Origin: Pinus tabuliformis
Taxonomy: Eukaryota > Streptophyta > Pinopsida > Pinales > Pinaceae
DNA: 64,000 bases
Assembly: GCA_031772625.1 (NCBI GenBank)
Contig: CM062818.1
Location: 1,281,280,277-1,281,344,276, forward strand
Direction: 5' to 3'
In this document: positions 1 to 10,477 of the stretch, in pieces
Layout of the letters: the number at the start of each line of letters is the position of its first letter
Numbering within the stretch: position 1 is the first letter of the stretch
Translations under genes and position numbers: made by a program
The notes under the pieces: generated by a model
The model's input: the letters and a program-made list of their open reading frames with translations, nothing else
The model's database searches: none
Told to the model about the DNA's origin: nothing

Positions 1-339
1 AGATAATATCATGTTGTGGAACGAGGAAGTTAGTCTTCCTCATGGGATTCATAAGACATTCTCAGTTTTTCTCCATTGAATCTGAGTCATGAGAAACAAA
101 AGAAGAATGAGAAGATCGATTAGGAATTTGATTTGTGTATTTTTCCACTTTATTACCATCACACAAAGGAACCTTCACCAGAATTGGAAAAGGAGGAGGA
201 CAACGAAAAAAAGGAGCAGTAAATTCCTCCTCATAAATTAGAGGTGTCTCATGATTCACAAGAATTGGGGAAGTAGGAAAACTAGGAGGTTTAGTCTCAC
301 TACGTGAAGAGACAAGAACCAAGTGCTCAAACTCTTATT

Positions 340-790
340 TCAAGAAATATTGATTCATGTCTTCATTAGAAATTTCAAAACAAAGGTGAAGGAATCAATC
401 AAAACTCCCTTAAATTAAATCATCAGGCTTCATTCTTAAGAGATTGATTCTTTTAAAAAAATCTCGATAATTATACCTATCAAAGGCTTGATGAAGCTCC
501 CTAAGGAAATGATGAAGGGAATGGATGGAAGTAGGTAGAAAGGTATGGAACCATCAATTAACATGGCCTTCAAGGGTGAGGAAGAAAAGCACACTAGAAA
601 AATCTTCATCATTGATTCTGTAACATTCACAAAATTTAAGAAAATAAGAAATGTGCTCAGTTATGGATGTTCCATCCTCACCATCAAACTTTAACTTGGA
701 AAAGTGATAGAGAGGCTCATCGAGGATTAAAATTGGATAAATGGAAAAATTATAGAAACAACCCAAGAGTAAGATTTGAGGATGAGCCAT
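340..790 (-). pseudogene. Gag-like capsid fragment of LTR retroelement (broken)
   Basis: The predicted peptide starts at the ATG at 790-788 and contains the block KLKFDGEDGTSITEHISYFL. This resembles the start of plant Ty3/gypsy and LARD gag domains, where a short lead-in 'F.G.....EH...F' precedes the helical capsid region. The homologous block at 52269 to 51844 has the matching LKFDGEGEITILEHTNPFLE. An in-frame stop follows the GHVN motif, and the frame then resumes with residues such as THFLPTSIHSLHHFLRELH-type sequence that align with the other copy. Gag proteins form the cytoplasmic particle in which reverse transcription happens. This copy is degenerate and probably non-functional. Confidence 0.6.
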
Positions 791-838
791 TTTAGATAAG
801 AGGTTCAAACCAAATTCAATGAGCTCAAATTTTCATCT

Positions 839-857
839 GGCGCTCCTTCTAGCACCA
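839..857 (-). promoter_or_regulatory. Primer-binding-site-like sequence
   Basis: On the minus strand this reads TGGTGCTAGAAGGAGCGCC, beginning with the TGG expected opposite a tRNA CCA end. It lies just inside the putative LTR end. A related sequence sits in the same place at 52312-52295. I cannot assign the primer tRNA. Confidence 0.45.
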
Positions 858-868
858 TTTTTTGACAG

Positions 869-2032
869 TGTTGGAAATTCGTCAACTAGGGGGTATCCCC
901 GATGTGAAGTCCCAATTATCCCTCACACTATTTGGAGTAGGAGACCCATCTAGAGTATCAGCCTGATTTCTAATTATCTTAGAGATATGCCTTCACTCTA
1001 ACTGTTAGCAAGGGAGAGGAGTGCACATGCGCCTTCAAAAAGCAAGGGGGTGTGCCTGGTGAGTGTTCGATCACATCTGTGTCAAATTTCTTTTAATATG
1101 GGGGGGAGGAAAAGTGATCCTCTAAGATAGAGGTAGTAGTACCACCCTAGTAGAGACATACATGAACAAGAGGGGTCTGTATAGCATCAAGTGGAATAGT
1201 CCACAAAGATGAGATGATCATTGAGACCAATATGAAAAGGAAGAAATGTCTAATATCCAACAGAATAGTCCATGAGGATGCGACAACGATAATAGAAATT
1301 ATACCACATTATCAATATGATAATTAACAAACTAACTGAAATATTTCAACTACTTTATCACAGATGAAAGCAAACATGAATTATGAACATTCATAGAATA
1401 GTCTTACAATATCCATAATCCATGCATGAAGAATGTGTTGTCCCATATGGATTTTTATATTAAGTAAAATTTACAATACAAATATATACAATGAACACCA
1501 CTAGGTTCAATACTGGAGCTTTATAGCCACTCCTTGCCCCTCAAAAGAACTATCTTATCTCTATAATTCCTTGTGAGAGGAGCCAAGGTGAAAATTTCTT
1601 TGCTCATACAATGATGGAGTATATATAACCAAGGGGTGATGCTTCCCCTTCCTTATGACTCTTTGACTACCCTCATGACTGCTTGAATTCCTATGACTTT
1701 TCAACTTACATGACTCTTTATACTCTATGTGTTTCCTTTGGACTTCCACTTTACAATACATTTTGAATACCATTTGCATGATCCACAATGACGATGTGTT
1801 ATAAGAAAACTCATGACATGACATGACATGGCACTGCTGACATGGACTGCTTGATGATGTGGCAGTTTCAAGCCACTGCTACTGCTATGTGCTGATTGTC
1901 TGCCCGATAATGATCTTCTTTTGACCTCTGTATGACTTGGTGATAAGGAATATTCAATGATATTAAGTCTTGACTTATGATTTCAAACTGATGTCCCTTG
2001 TGATTAATCAACTCGCATGTTTAGCTACAACA
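869..2032 (-). repeat. Putative LTR of minus-strand element
   Basis: The low-coordinate border TGTTGG (869) is adjacent to the primer-site-like sequence. Shortly inside, the phrase about a five-line-equivalent 'GGTATCCCCGATGTGAAGTCCC' region (from about 890) matches the corresponding starts of the LTRs at 28645 and 52318 (GTCTCCTCAATATGAAGTCC type). The other border is a guess at the CTACAACA near 2032. The sequence between is AT-rich and non-coding, with short CATGA-type runs near 1810-1830. Confidence 0.4.
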
Positions 2033-2185
2033 TTATCTTTAAACATGTTCTTCCTCCTTCATCTCTTCCTTCATCGTCGAGACATAACATAGTAAGGTAT
2101 CTATATCTATAATTAACTCGTGATGAGATGACACCAGTCTGAAAACCCCGTAGTCTAAGATGGTGCATTCTAATCCATTGACTGA

Positions 2186-2189
2186 GATA
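2186..2189. repeat. Left target-site duplication GATA of the DNA transposon
   Basis: GATA directly precedes the left terminal inverted repeat and is repeated immediately after the right one at 14895-14898. A 4-bp match could be chance (about 1 in 256), so it supports the border only together with the inverted repeats. Confidence 0.5.
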
Positions 2190-2215
2190 AACAATGTAAA
2201 CTTTGAAACGGTAAC
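2190..2215 (+). repeat. Left terminal inverted repeat
   Basis: It begins AACAATGTAAACTTTGAAAC and pairs with 14869-14894 at 24 of 26 positions. It marks the end next to the transposase 3' side. Confidence 0.75.
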
Positions 2216-2265
2216 TATAAACTCAAAACGGGAACTTTGGCCAAAAAAGCCAAAAAAACATCAAA

Positions 2266-2450
2266 AACAGTGTTAAAATGAAAAGTGTGCATACTGGAAC
2301 GATGGTTTTTTTTTTAGGGACAATTTTGAACATGTTTTAAAAATGGGAGTCAAAACAAAATTTTCATGCAAAATACAGTGTGAAAACGAAAAAGTGATTA
2401 TACTAGAACAATGATTTCTTTTTAGGGTCAATCTTCAAAATTTAAAAAAA
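2266..2450. repeat. Subterminal direct repeat (two degenerate copies, about 108 bp apart)
   Basis: CAGTGTTAAAATG followed by an ATACTGGAACGATGG-type block (from 2268) is repeated as CAGTGTGAAAACG followed by ATACTAGAACAATGA (from 2376). Both copies continue through a T-rich TTTTTAGGG stretch. Subterminal repeats often bind transposase in DNA transposons; here that role is inferred. Confidence 0.55.
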
Positions 2451-2575
2451 TTGATAGTAAAATGATCCAACAACATAAAAATGACTCATAACTTCTCATT
2501 TAACACCATATGGAAATCAAAAATTTTATTTCAAGATATGATGCATACATGAATTAAATAAATTGTCTTAAACAA

Positions 2576-5500
2576 TTATTCAAAATCACTCATATTTTCT
2601 TGCACACCATCAAAATTCACATCTTCAGATGAGTGACCGGTTGCTGACGAAGATGTTCCATATTCTTTTATTTCATCAACTAGTGCCCCATCTGAGTCCA
2701 CATGCATACCCATCATTTCAGGTTTCAAAATACTTCTAGATCTATGATTGGTTTCAGCAGACTCCCATCTCAACATTGTTCCTTCTGGTAACAACCTTTT
2801 TAGAATCTTTATCATCTTGAAGCGAACAGTTCCATAAACAAGTATATCAACATCCTCCAATTTCAATATGTCTGTGCGGCGACGATTTATATTACTACCA
2901 TTTCTTTTTCTCTTTCCGCCATTTTTTTTTGTCAACTACCATCTCTGGCTTATACACACCATTGAATGGGTGTGTAATTGTGGCATACCAATGTACTTCA
3001 ACACTTGTAACATCCTCATTTTCTATAAAGACATTTATAACTTTAGCAACCCAAAATGGATAGCCATTGGGATCTCCATCTGCTAGCACTTCGATCATGA
3101 AACCCTCCTTAATATCATGTACTGAACCCCAGCAAAGGTCTTCCATGGCTTCATGTTGTGCACGAGATCTTCTGGAACCAATATACATCTCTCTTTCCTC
3201 TACTTTTGAAGAATTAATAATACCTTGAGATTGTTGCTGTTCATATATGTTTATTTCCTCATGTGCATTTGACACATTTTGTGGCCAAATAAATGGATTT
3301 TTCAAAGGTATATCTTCATTTGTTGTTGTTGAAATGATATCTCTTTGATTATTGAAAAATGACTCCCACCAAACTGAATCAGCAATCTCAAAGTACTCAT
3401 ATGTATATCTAATACATTTTTTTATTTCTTCTAGGCAATCAGAATAATTTATATCTCTATTTTGTTTGCATGCATTATGAACTTCACCAACTGATTGTAA
3501 TAACAATATTTTTGATGCAAATATTGGATGATCTAGAATGAACTTCAAAAATTGCAAGCCTGATGACAGTGCCCATTCTGCAGTAGTTGAATACTTCTTG
3601 CCCCATATTAGTGTTTTCCCATCAATTTTTTTGATACGAAATTGATGTTGGAAGCTAATGTCATTAAGTTCTTCAATGCATTTCCCCTCACCATATGATC
3701 CCATAATAAACCTTCGCATGTCAACAATTTCTTCGAACACATCAAAAGTAGGCTCTGGCATGTATGACTTCTTAATACATTCAATTAATGATGGCAAACT
3801 CCCAACTTCCTTCCTCCTCAATGTGACTGAAAAACGATTGAACATCTAATAAATATGGTCATGAGTGTGTCCAACAAAAAGGAAACCAACCTTTACCTTC
3901 TGAAAAATTATCAATTCAACAAGCATGTTTAGATATCCAAAAACAACCTGATTTTTGTTTTCACGGCAAGTGTTGTCCAATTATAGATACAAAACTTTAG
4001 GAAGATTACTAGAATAATGAGAAAGCACATCATGAATTATGGTTATGGTCAGATTTGCATCATTATGAATATTTGGAGCTATGAAGTACACCTTTGGCAA
4101 CATTTTCCCATTGAAGACCATACAACCGACCAAGTGATACTGAATAAAATCTTCCTCCTGTAAATTTTTGGGTGTGCGAACAAAATGTGGTAAAAGTATT
4201 TTCTTCTGGTCCATACCATCAATTAACAAAACCCAAATATTTATTTGGATTATCATAATACTTCTTTCGATGCTTGTACAACTTTTTCCTTTGATTTGTT
4301 AATTGTTTGCGATGCTCTTGAAGTTCTTTGACAATTGAATCTATACAACAGAAAAGAAATCCATTAACAAATATGTTTTCATACTTAATGAATATACAAT
4401 TTTAAAAGTTAAAGTTATGAATGCCTACCTCTTTCTGACCCTTCACATTTGTCCCTTTTTTATTTAAGAGAAGCACATGTACTGCAAATCGCCATCCCCA
4501 TATTCTTAGGAATACGGACATTGTTGAATTATTTCTTCCATACCTTCACAAAATATTGATATGTAATAAATCGGCCATGTAGCTCAGCGCCTTCTGCATA
4601 TTCTTTGTATAAGTTGTAGATTTCTCGTATTGAAAAATTATCTGGAATATGTATTGTCTCTCTATTTGGCATACACACTCCATGATTTGAAAAGAAATCT
4701 TTCATCCATGGCATTGCAGTAGTTGATAATGGCCCAAACTGTCTTTTATGATGTACTTCAAAATAAATGGGATACCTTTCAAAATTTTCTTGAATTCTCG
4801 AGAGACGAAAAGTCCTAATCGAATGAAACATTTTGAAAGCTTTTCTACAGATAAATAAAGTCATAATATGATAATCATAACCTGACAATGTAGATTGCAT
4901 GCACCCAACTAAATATGAATTTTTCATGCTTTTATTCATTGACAAATATCTATTCCTGCTCTCTAATGCAAATTTGAAATCCATATGTTTCAATAAATAT
5001 TTTTGGCAACATTCACTTGAAATGAGTGCGTTGATAGAACTTCTTCTCGTTAGATATTCTGCTCTACCCCTTGTATAACTAGAACATCTTGCATTGATAT
5101 GCAAAGTTCTGCTCCTACTCCTCGATACAATATTTCTTGGCAACATCTCCATCATTGGATCATCATTTGTATAAGGATTTTCATCATCATTAAGAGGAAT
5201 GTTATCCACACTATGATCAACAATGCTTTTCAAATACTGACTTGGAGGATATTCTTCATCTTCCCCTTCTTCACTGCTACTGTCATAGTCCTTAGAATTC
5301 AGACTCAATGGAAAATTTGACTCGATGTTTATTGGATATTCTTCCTCATGTGCATTTTCAGTGCTGCTCTCACAATCCATAGAATTAGGACTAAGTGCAT
5401 CATCCTGTCCTTCATCACTGCTACATTTATACCCATTAGAATTAGGACTAAGTGCATCATCCTGTCCTTCATCACTACTGCTCTAATAGTCCTTAGAATT

Positions 5501-6418
5501 AGGACTAAGAGGAAATTGTGACACTTCATTATTTTGAAATTCGTCATCACACTCTTCATCATTGTTGCTCTTATAGTCCTTAGAATTAGGACTAAGTGGA
5601 CACTGTGACACTCCATTCTTTTGAAATTCATCATCCCTCTCTTCATCACTACTGCTGTCATAGTCCTTAGAATTAGGACTAACTGGACACCGTGGCACTC
5701 CATACTTTTGAAATTCATCATCCCGCCCTTCATCAAAGCTGCTGTCATAGTCCTTAGAATTAGGAATAACTAGACACCGTGACACTCCATACTTTTGAAA
5801 TTCATCATCATGCACTTCATCATTGTTGCTCTCATGGTCCTTAGAATTAGGACTAAGTGGACACTTTGACACTCCATTCTTTTCAAATTCATTATCACGC
5901 TCTTCATCACTATTGCTCTCATAGTCCTTAGAATTAGGACTAAGTGGACACCATGACAATCCATTCTTTTGAAATTCATCATCATGCTCTTCAACACTGT
6001 TGCTCTCGTAGTCCTTAGAATTAGGACTAAGTGGACACTGTGACACTCCATTATTTTGACCTTCACCATCATGCTCTTCATCACTGCTACTTTCATAGTC
6101 CTTAGAATTAGGACTAAGTGGACACAGTGAGACTCCATTCTTTTGAAATTTGTCATCAAGCTCATCATCACTGCTGCTTTCATAGTCCTTCGAATTCGGA
6201 CTAAGTGGAATCTGTGACTCTTTATTTATTTGAAATTCTCCATTCCCTTTTTCATCAGTGTTGCTCTCATAGTCCTTAGGATCAAAACTAAGTGAAAGAA
6301 TTGACTTTCTATTCATAGTCGAAGAATTCCTGCTATATTCATCCATATCAATAGAGTTGTTACGCGATGAAGATGTTGATACTGTATAAATCGAAACTTC
6401 ACTATCAGGACAATCCAT
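2576..6418 (-). pseudogene. Large DDE-type transposase (DUF7869-like), broken
   Basis: The minus-strand gene starts at ATG 6418-6416 (MDCPDSEVS). In order it has a Ser/Asp/Glu-rich N-terminus; 29-aa acidic repeats (about 6300 to 5380); a cysteine/aromatic region ending in YFVKVWKK..NNVRIPK with a CSTC pair (about 4600-4440); an intron (about 4428-4340); then the catalytic core. The core shows LLIDGMDQKK and HF (about 4215), an LDNTCRENKN block (about 3975-3950), GHTHDH (about 3880), and MFNRFSV at 3845. These spaced Asp/His blocks fit an RNaseH-fold DDE transposase. A reader-like module (about 3110-2950) and a basic tail follow. Breaks: a nonsense codon in the repeats (5485-5483), stops near 4530 and 4455, a frameshift near 4235, stops near 3981 and 3855, and a frameshift in a run of nine A at 2930-2922. 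Several stops replace conserved Gln codons. Confidence 0.65.
5380..6300 (-). repeat. 87-bp in-frame tandem repeat (29-aa acidic units), about 11 copies
   Basis: The plus-strand phrase CCTTAGAATTAGGACTAA recurs every 87 bp at about 5494, 5578, 5666, 5752, 5840, 5928, 6015, 6102 and 6189, with shorter units at 5384 and 5447. Each unit encodes a variant of PLSPNSKDYESSSDEE followed by EFQKNGVSQC. The repeat makes a long, acidic, Ser-rich, presumably disordered linker within the transposase. A TAG codon replaces a Glu codon of one unit. Confidence 0.85.
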
Positions 6419-7164
6419 CCCTTTCAAATAAAAGATGTTGAATGATACAAATGGAGAGTCTCCTAAAGATATTATATAGCTTAGAGAATGAAATTTTCCC
6501 TCCAAAAATTCCCCCCCCCCCAAAAAAAATTTCGCAAAAATATTTCCCCCCAAAAATTTTCCTCCCAAAAAATTTCATGAAAATATTTCCCTCCTAAAAG
6601 TTTGTGAGATTTATTTCTCTTCATTATTTTATTCTACAATTTAATGAAAAATGTAAACTAAATTTTTTTATGAAATAAATCATTAAAGTTAAAATTGTAA
6701 ACTACATATTCTACCTAAATTATTTTAATAGTCAAAGTATATAATATTTAGTAAACAATTGAATGTTTTTTTTAATTTTTATAGTACATTCTGAAACAAA
6801 TTCATCCCACATTCACCCCACTATAAAACAATTCCATAATATTCGCTTTTTCATATTTTCCTTCATCGCCATAAAAAAATTAATATGTTAAAATTTATTA
6901 AAACTTATTAATCCTGCATTCACCGTATGGTAAAATATCTCCGTAATTTCACATATATATTCCATTATCACTATTACTCACATTACATCAAGGTTTTCTG
7001 AGGTTCGTTGAAAGACATAGAGCAAATTTTTTGAATAGCTACATAGGTATCAACAACATATTCAATGAAGAATTCTCACAACTGAAAGGTTAGTTATATT
7101 TTTTTCCTTGAAAATTCTCATATACAATTAGTTTAACGAAGTAGATTTTTTTTTTAAACTTAAG
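6419..7164. promoter_or_regulatory. Divergent intergenic region between the transposon's two genes
   Basis: This AT-rich sequence separates the transposase start from the start of the C/G-rich block. Around 6954 there is a CATATATATTCC stretch that could serve as a TATA element for the plus-strand gene. At 7085-7092 AAAG|GTTAGT looks like a 5' splice donor, consistent with a leader exon spliced to the acceptor at 10473-10474. C- and A-runs near 6515-6535 are low-complexity. The promoter assignment is inference. Confidence 0.35.
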
Positions 7165-10100
7165 AATTTTTGTCAGCGAAATTAACCAATATTTCCGTCG
7201 TGAGCATGGTGGGCTTGGGGCACCCCCATCTTGCAATTGGCCGACCACCCACTCCCTCTGCACACCCTATCGACCCCCTCCCCAAACTCACCCACCCTAT
7301 CCCCTCGACCACCCCACCCGCACCTTTCCACCCCACCCCACCCCTTCTTCCCTACCCCCTGCCCCCCACGTCCTCCCCCCTACCCCCCTTCCCCCCCACA
7401 GTTGCCCCCCAACCCCATGCCTACCCCCCCACCTCCCGCCCCTCAACCCCCATCCCACCCCACCTCCCTAACCCCCCCTACCCCCCATGGCCCACCCCCA
7501 CTACCCCCCTACCACATACCCCCCACGGTCTCCCCCCCCTCCACCTCCCGCCCCTCAACCCCCATCCCACTCCAAACCCTAACCCTACCCACCCGCCCTC
7601 ACCTCCCACCCCTCAACCCCTATCCCACCCCACCTCCCTACCCCCCCACACCACCCACGTACCCCCCACGGCCCCCTCACCCCTACCCCCTACCCCTCAC
7701 CCACCCACCCCATCCCCCTACCCAACCCCCTACCCGCCACCCCACCCACCCCTCGGCGCCCCCCTACCGCCCTCAGCGCCCCCACCCTACCCCCCTACTC
7801 GCACCCCTCTCTTCCCCCTTCCCACTCTCCCTCCCCCCCACCTGTCCCCACTACCCGAGCCCCCCACCCCACCCACCTAGCCCCCCACCCAGCCCCCACC
7901 CACCAACCCCCCCCCCTTCCCCCTCCCCCTTCGGCCCCACCCCCCTACTCGGCCCCCACGGGCCGCCCTTCCCTTCCCCCTCCCCCCTCGACCCCCCCAC
8001 CCTAACCCCCTGCCTCGTTCCCCCACCCCACCCCCTACCTGACCCCCACCCACCCCCCATCCCTTCCCCCTCCCCTTCCCCGTCACCCCTCCCCCACCTG
8101 CCCCCCCCCATCCCTTCCCCCTCCCCCCTCCCTCACCCACCCCCCATCCCTTCCCCCTTCGCCCTCGCCCCCCCCCCCCCCCCCCACCCTTACCCCCTAC
8201 CCGGTCCCCCCACCCCAACCCCCTACACGACCCCCACCTGGCCCCCCTCTCTTTCCCCTCCCCCACTTGTCCCCCCTCCCTTCCCCCTCCCCCCTCGGCC
8301 CCAGCACCCTACCCCCTACCCAGCCCCCACCCGCCCCTCCTCCATTCCCCCTCACCCACCCGCCCAACCTCCCTTCCCCCTCCCCCACCCACCCCACCTG
8401 CGCTCCGCCCCACGCCTCCCGCCCTCTGGCCACTCGGTCGGGCGGGCAGGCTGCCAGGGTGGCGTGAGGTGGGGCACCGCCACCGACCCCATGCCACCCC
8501 AAAGGCCCTCCTGGCCATCTCGGTGGCTGGCCGATTTCGAGAATTGTGCGACCACCTGGGTGAGCCAGTGGGGTGGCACCCCGCGCCACCCCGGTGGCCT
8601 GCCCACCCGCCCGGGTGGCCGTCTGATTCCGAGAATCAAACGACCACACAGGGGGGTGAGCAGGCCACTGGGATGGTGCGGGGTGGGGTGCGGCCACCCA
8701 CCCCGCACTGCCCTGACGGCCCGCAGGCCTGCCCGGGGTGGCCATCTGATTCCCGGAGTTGGACGGCCACCCCGCGCCAACCTAGTGGCTCGCCCGCCCG
8801 CCTGGGTGGCCGGTCGAGGGGGCAGAGTGCGAGAGGTGGGGGGCAGAGGGCGGGTGGAGTGGGTGGCAGGTGGGGTGGGTGGGGGAGGGGAAGGGAGGGA
8901 GGGTGGGTGGGGGAGGGGGAAGGGAGGGAGGGTGGGTGGGAGAGGGGGAAGGGAGAGGGGGCGGGTGGGCGCCAGGTAGAGGGGTAGGGTGGGCATGGTG
9001 AGGGGGGAGGGGGAAGGGGGGGTGGGAGCCATGTAGGGGGGTAGGGTGGGGGAGCTGAGGGGGGAGGGGCGGTTGGGAGCCGGGTAGGGGGGTAGTGTGG
9101 GGGGGTTGGGTACGGGGGTTAGGGTGGGGGGGCCGAGGGGGAGGGGGAAGGGAGGGGGCATGGGTGGGAAGGGGGAGGAGGGGAGCCAGGTAGGGGGTGA
9201 GGTGGAGGAGTCGGGTAGGGGGGTAGGGAGGGGCAGCCGAGGGGGTTAAGGGGGGTAAGGGGGTGGGGTTGGGGGGCTGAGTGCGACGTAGGGGGGTGGA
9301 GTGGGGGACCAAGGGGGGTAGGGGGCCGGGTAAGGGGGATTGGGTGGGAGGGCTGAGGGGGTTAGGGGGGATGGGTAGGAAGGGCGGGAGAGTATGGAGG
9401 AGGAAGGGATGGGGTGCGGGTGGTGACCAGGTAGGGGGTGGCCAAGGAGGGTAGGGGGGCCGAGTAGGGGGGGTAGGTTCGAGGTGCCGACGGTTAGGGG
9501 GTTGGGGGGAAGGGAGGGAGGGGTAGGGAAGTGGGGTAGGAGGGAGGGCCAAGGGAAAGGGGGAGAGGGGGTTGGGTTAGGGGGGTAGGAGGGAACCACG
9601 GTGGGAGGGAGGGCCAGGGAAGAGGGGGGGTAAGGGGTGGGTTAGGGAGGTAGGAGGGAGGGCCGAGGGACAGGGGGTAGGGGTAGGGAGGTTGAGGGGG
9701 GAGGGGAGGGGGGAGGGTAGGAGGGAGGGCCGAGGGGGAGGAGGGAGGGTAGGAGGGAGGGCCGAGGAAGAGGGGGAGAGGGGGGGTATGGGGGTGGCAT
9801 CGGGTAGGGGAGGCGGGTAGGAGGGAAGGTTGAGGGGGGGGTTAAGGGTAGGGGGAAGGGGTGGAAGGGCGGTAAGGGTGGGGTGGGGTGGTCGTTCGAT
9901 TGCAAGGAGCGATGGGTTGATTTGGGGGGGGTGAAGGAGGGTAAGGGTGGGCTGGGATGGGCTCAGGTGGTCGTCCAATTGTGGGGTGGGGTGGTTCGGT
10001 TGGGGGGGGGGAAGGGGGGGTGGGTTATAGGGGGTTGGGGAGTGGGGGGAAAGGGGGTCGAGTGGCATGGGGGTTGGGGGGGGAGGGGGTGTTAGGGGGT

Positions 10101-10330
10101 AGGGGAAAGGTGGTGGGGCGACATGGGGGGGTAGGTAGTAGGGGGTTGGGGTGTGGGGGGAGAGTTGTTGGGGGGTGGGGTGGCGGGGGTAAGGGTGGCG
10201 TTGGATGGTCGTCCGATGGCGGAGTGGGGCGGCGTGGTATGGCGCGGGTCGGTTGGGGGGAAAGGGGGGGGGGGGGTAGGGGGTGGGGAAATCACCCACC
10301 ACTCCGCGGATGGACTGGGTGGTGTCAGTG
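7165..10330. repeat. 3.1 kb C-rich/G-rich inverted low-complexity block
   Basis: From about 7240 to 8410 the plus strand is dominated by runs of C broken by A and T (CCCCCACCC type). From about 8830 to 10310 it is dominated by G runs (GGGGGGTAGGG type), i.e. the same composition inverted. Between the arms is a mixed GC-rich core (8410-8830). The arms are degenerate, not identical copies. The long Pro-rich frames seen across it are by-products of composition. It could form G-quadruplex or i-motif structures on either strand. It lies between the two transposon genes, probably within the 5' intron of the methyltransferase-like gene. Confidence 0.8.
8522..8772. repeat. Palindrome-like core motif, three degenerate copies
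   Basis: Copies begin at 8522 (GGTGGCTGGCCGATTTCGAG), 8614 (GGTGGCCGTCTGATTCCGAG) and 8737 (GGTGGCCATCTGATTCCCGG). Each continues into the near-inverse AATCAAACGACCAC type sequence, so each is close to a dyad around GATTC.GAGAATC. Remnants of the same motif occur in the arms at about 7242 (GGCCGACCACCC), 9890 (GTGGTCGTTCGATTGCAAGG), 9968 and 10207 (GATGGTCGTCCGATGG). This suggests the whole block grew from a tandem unit with a dyad core. Confidence 0.55.
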
Positions 10331-10477
10331 GGCTTCTGCCATTTCTTAGTGTTAATATTTTTTTAATTTCAATTATCTGATTATAAAAAATAAAGATTTA
10401 TGATATATTTTCGTTGTGGATTTAAGTTAATATGTTTTCGTTATTTACTAATTTATGTGTTTCTATTTTTAAGGAAA

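Larger units (their letters stand above)
1..2032 (-). mobile_element. 5' end of a minus-strand LTR retroelement, cut by window edge
   Basis: Read on the minus strand, this stretch gives an LTR (about 2032 to 869), a primer-site-like sequence (857 to 839), then a gag-like reading frame running off the left edge. The same order, with a related primer site and a related gag protein, recurs at 53292 to 51844, so both belong to related element families. Positions 1-325 hold a continuation of the reading frame rich in Pro and Ser, downstream of the capsid-like part, with no recognisable protease. The right LTR border is inferred only from a TG..CA-like terminus. I see no reverse transcriptase inside the window. 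Confidence 0.6.

Noticed and set aside
7570..7590. Telomere-like CCCTAACCCTACCC
   Set aside because: Only about two units inside a C-rich low-complexity block; expected by chance there.
7170..9600. Very long Pro-rich and Gly-rich reading frames on both strands (up to 582 codons)
   Set aside because: They exist in several overlapping frames at once and follow directly from C-run and G-run composition, which has few stop codons. No domain or codon structure.
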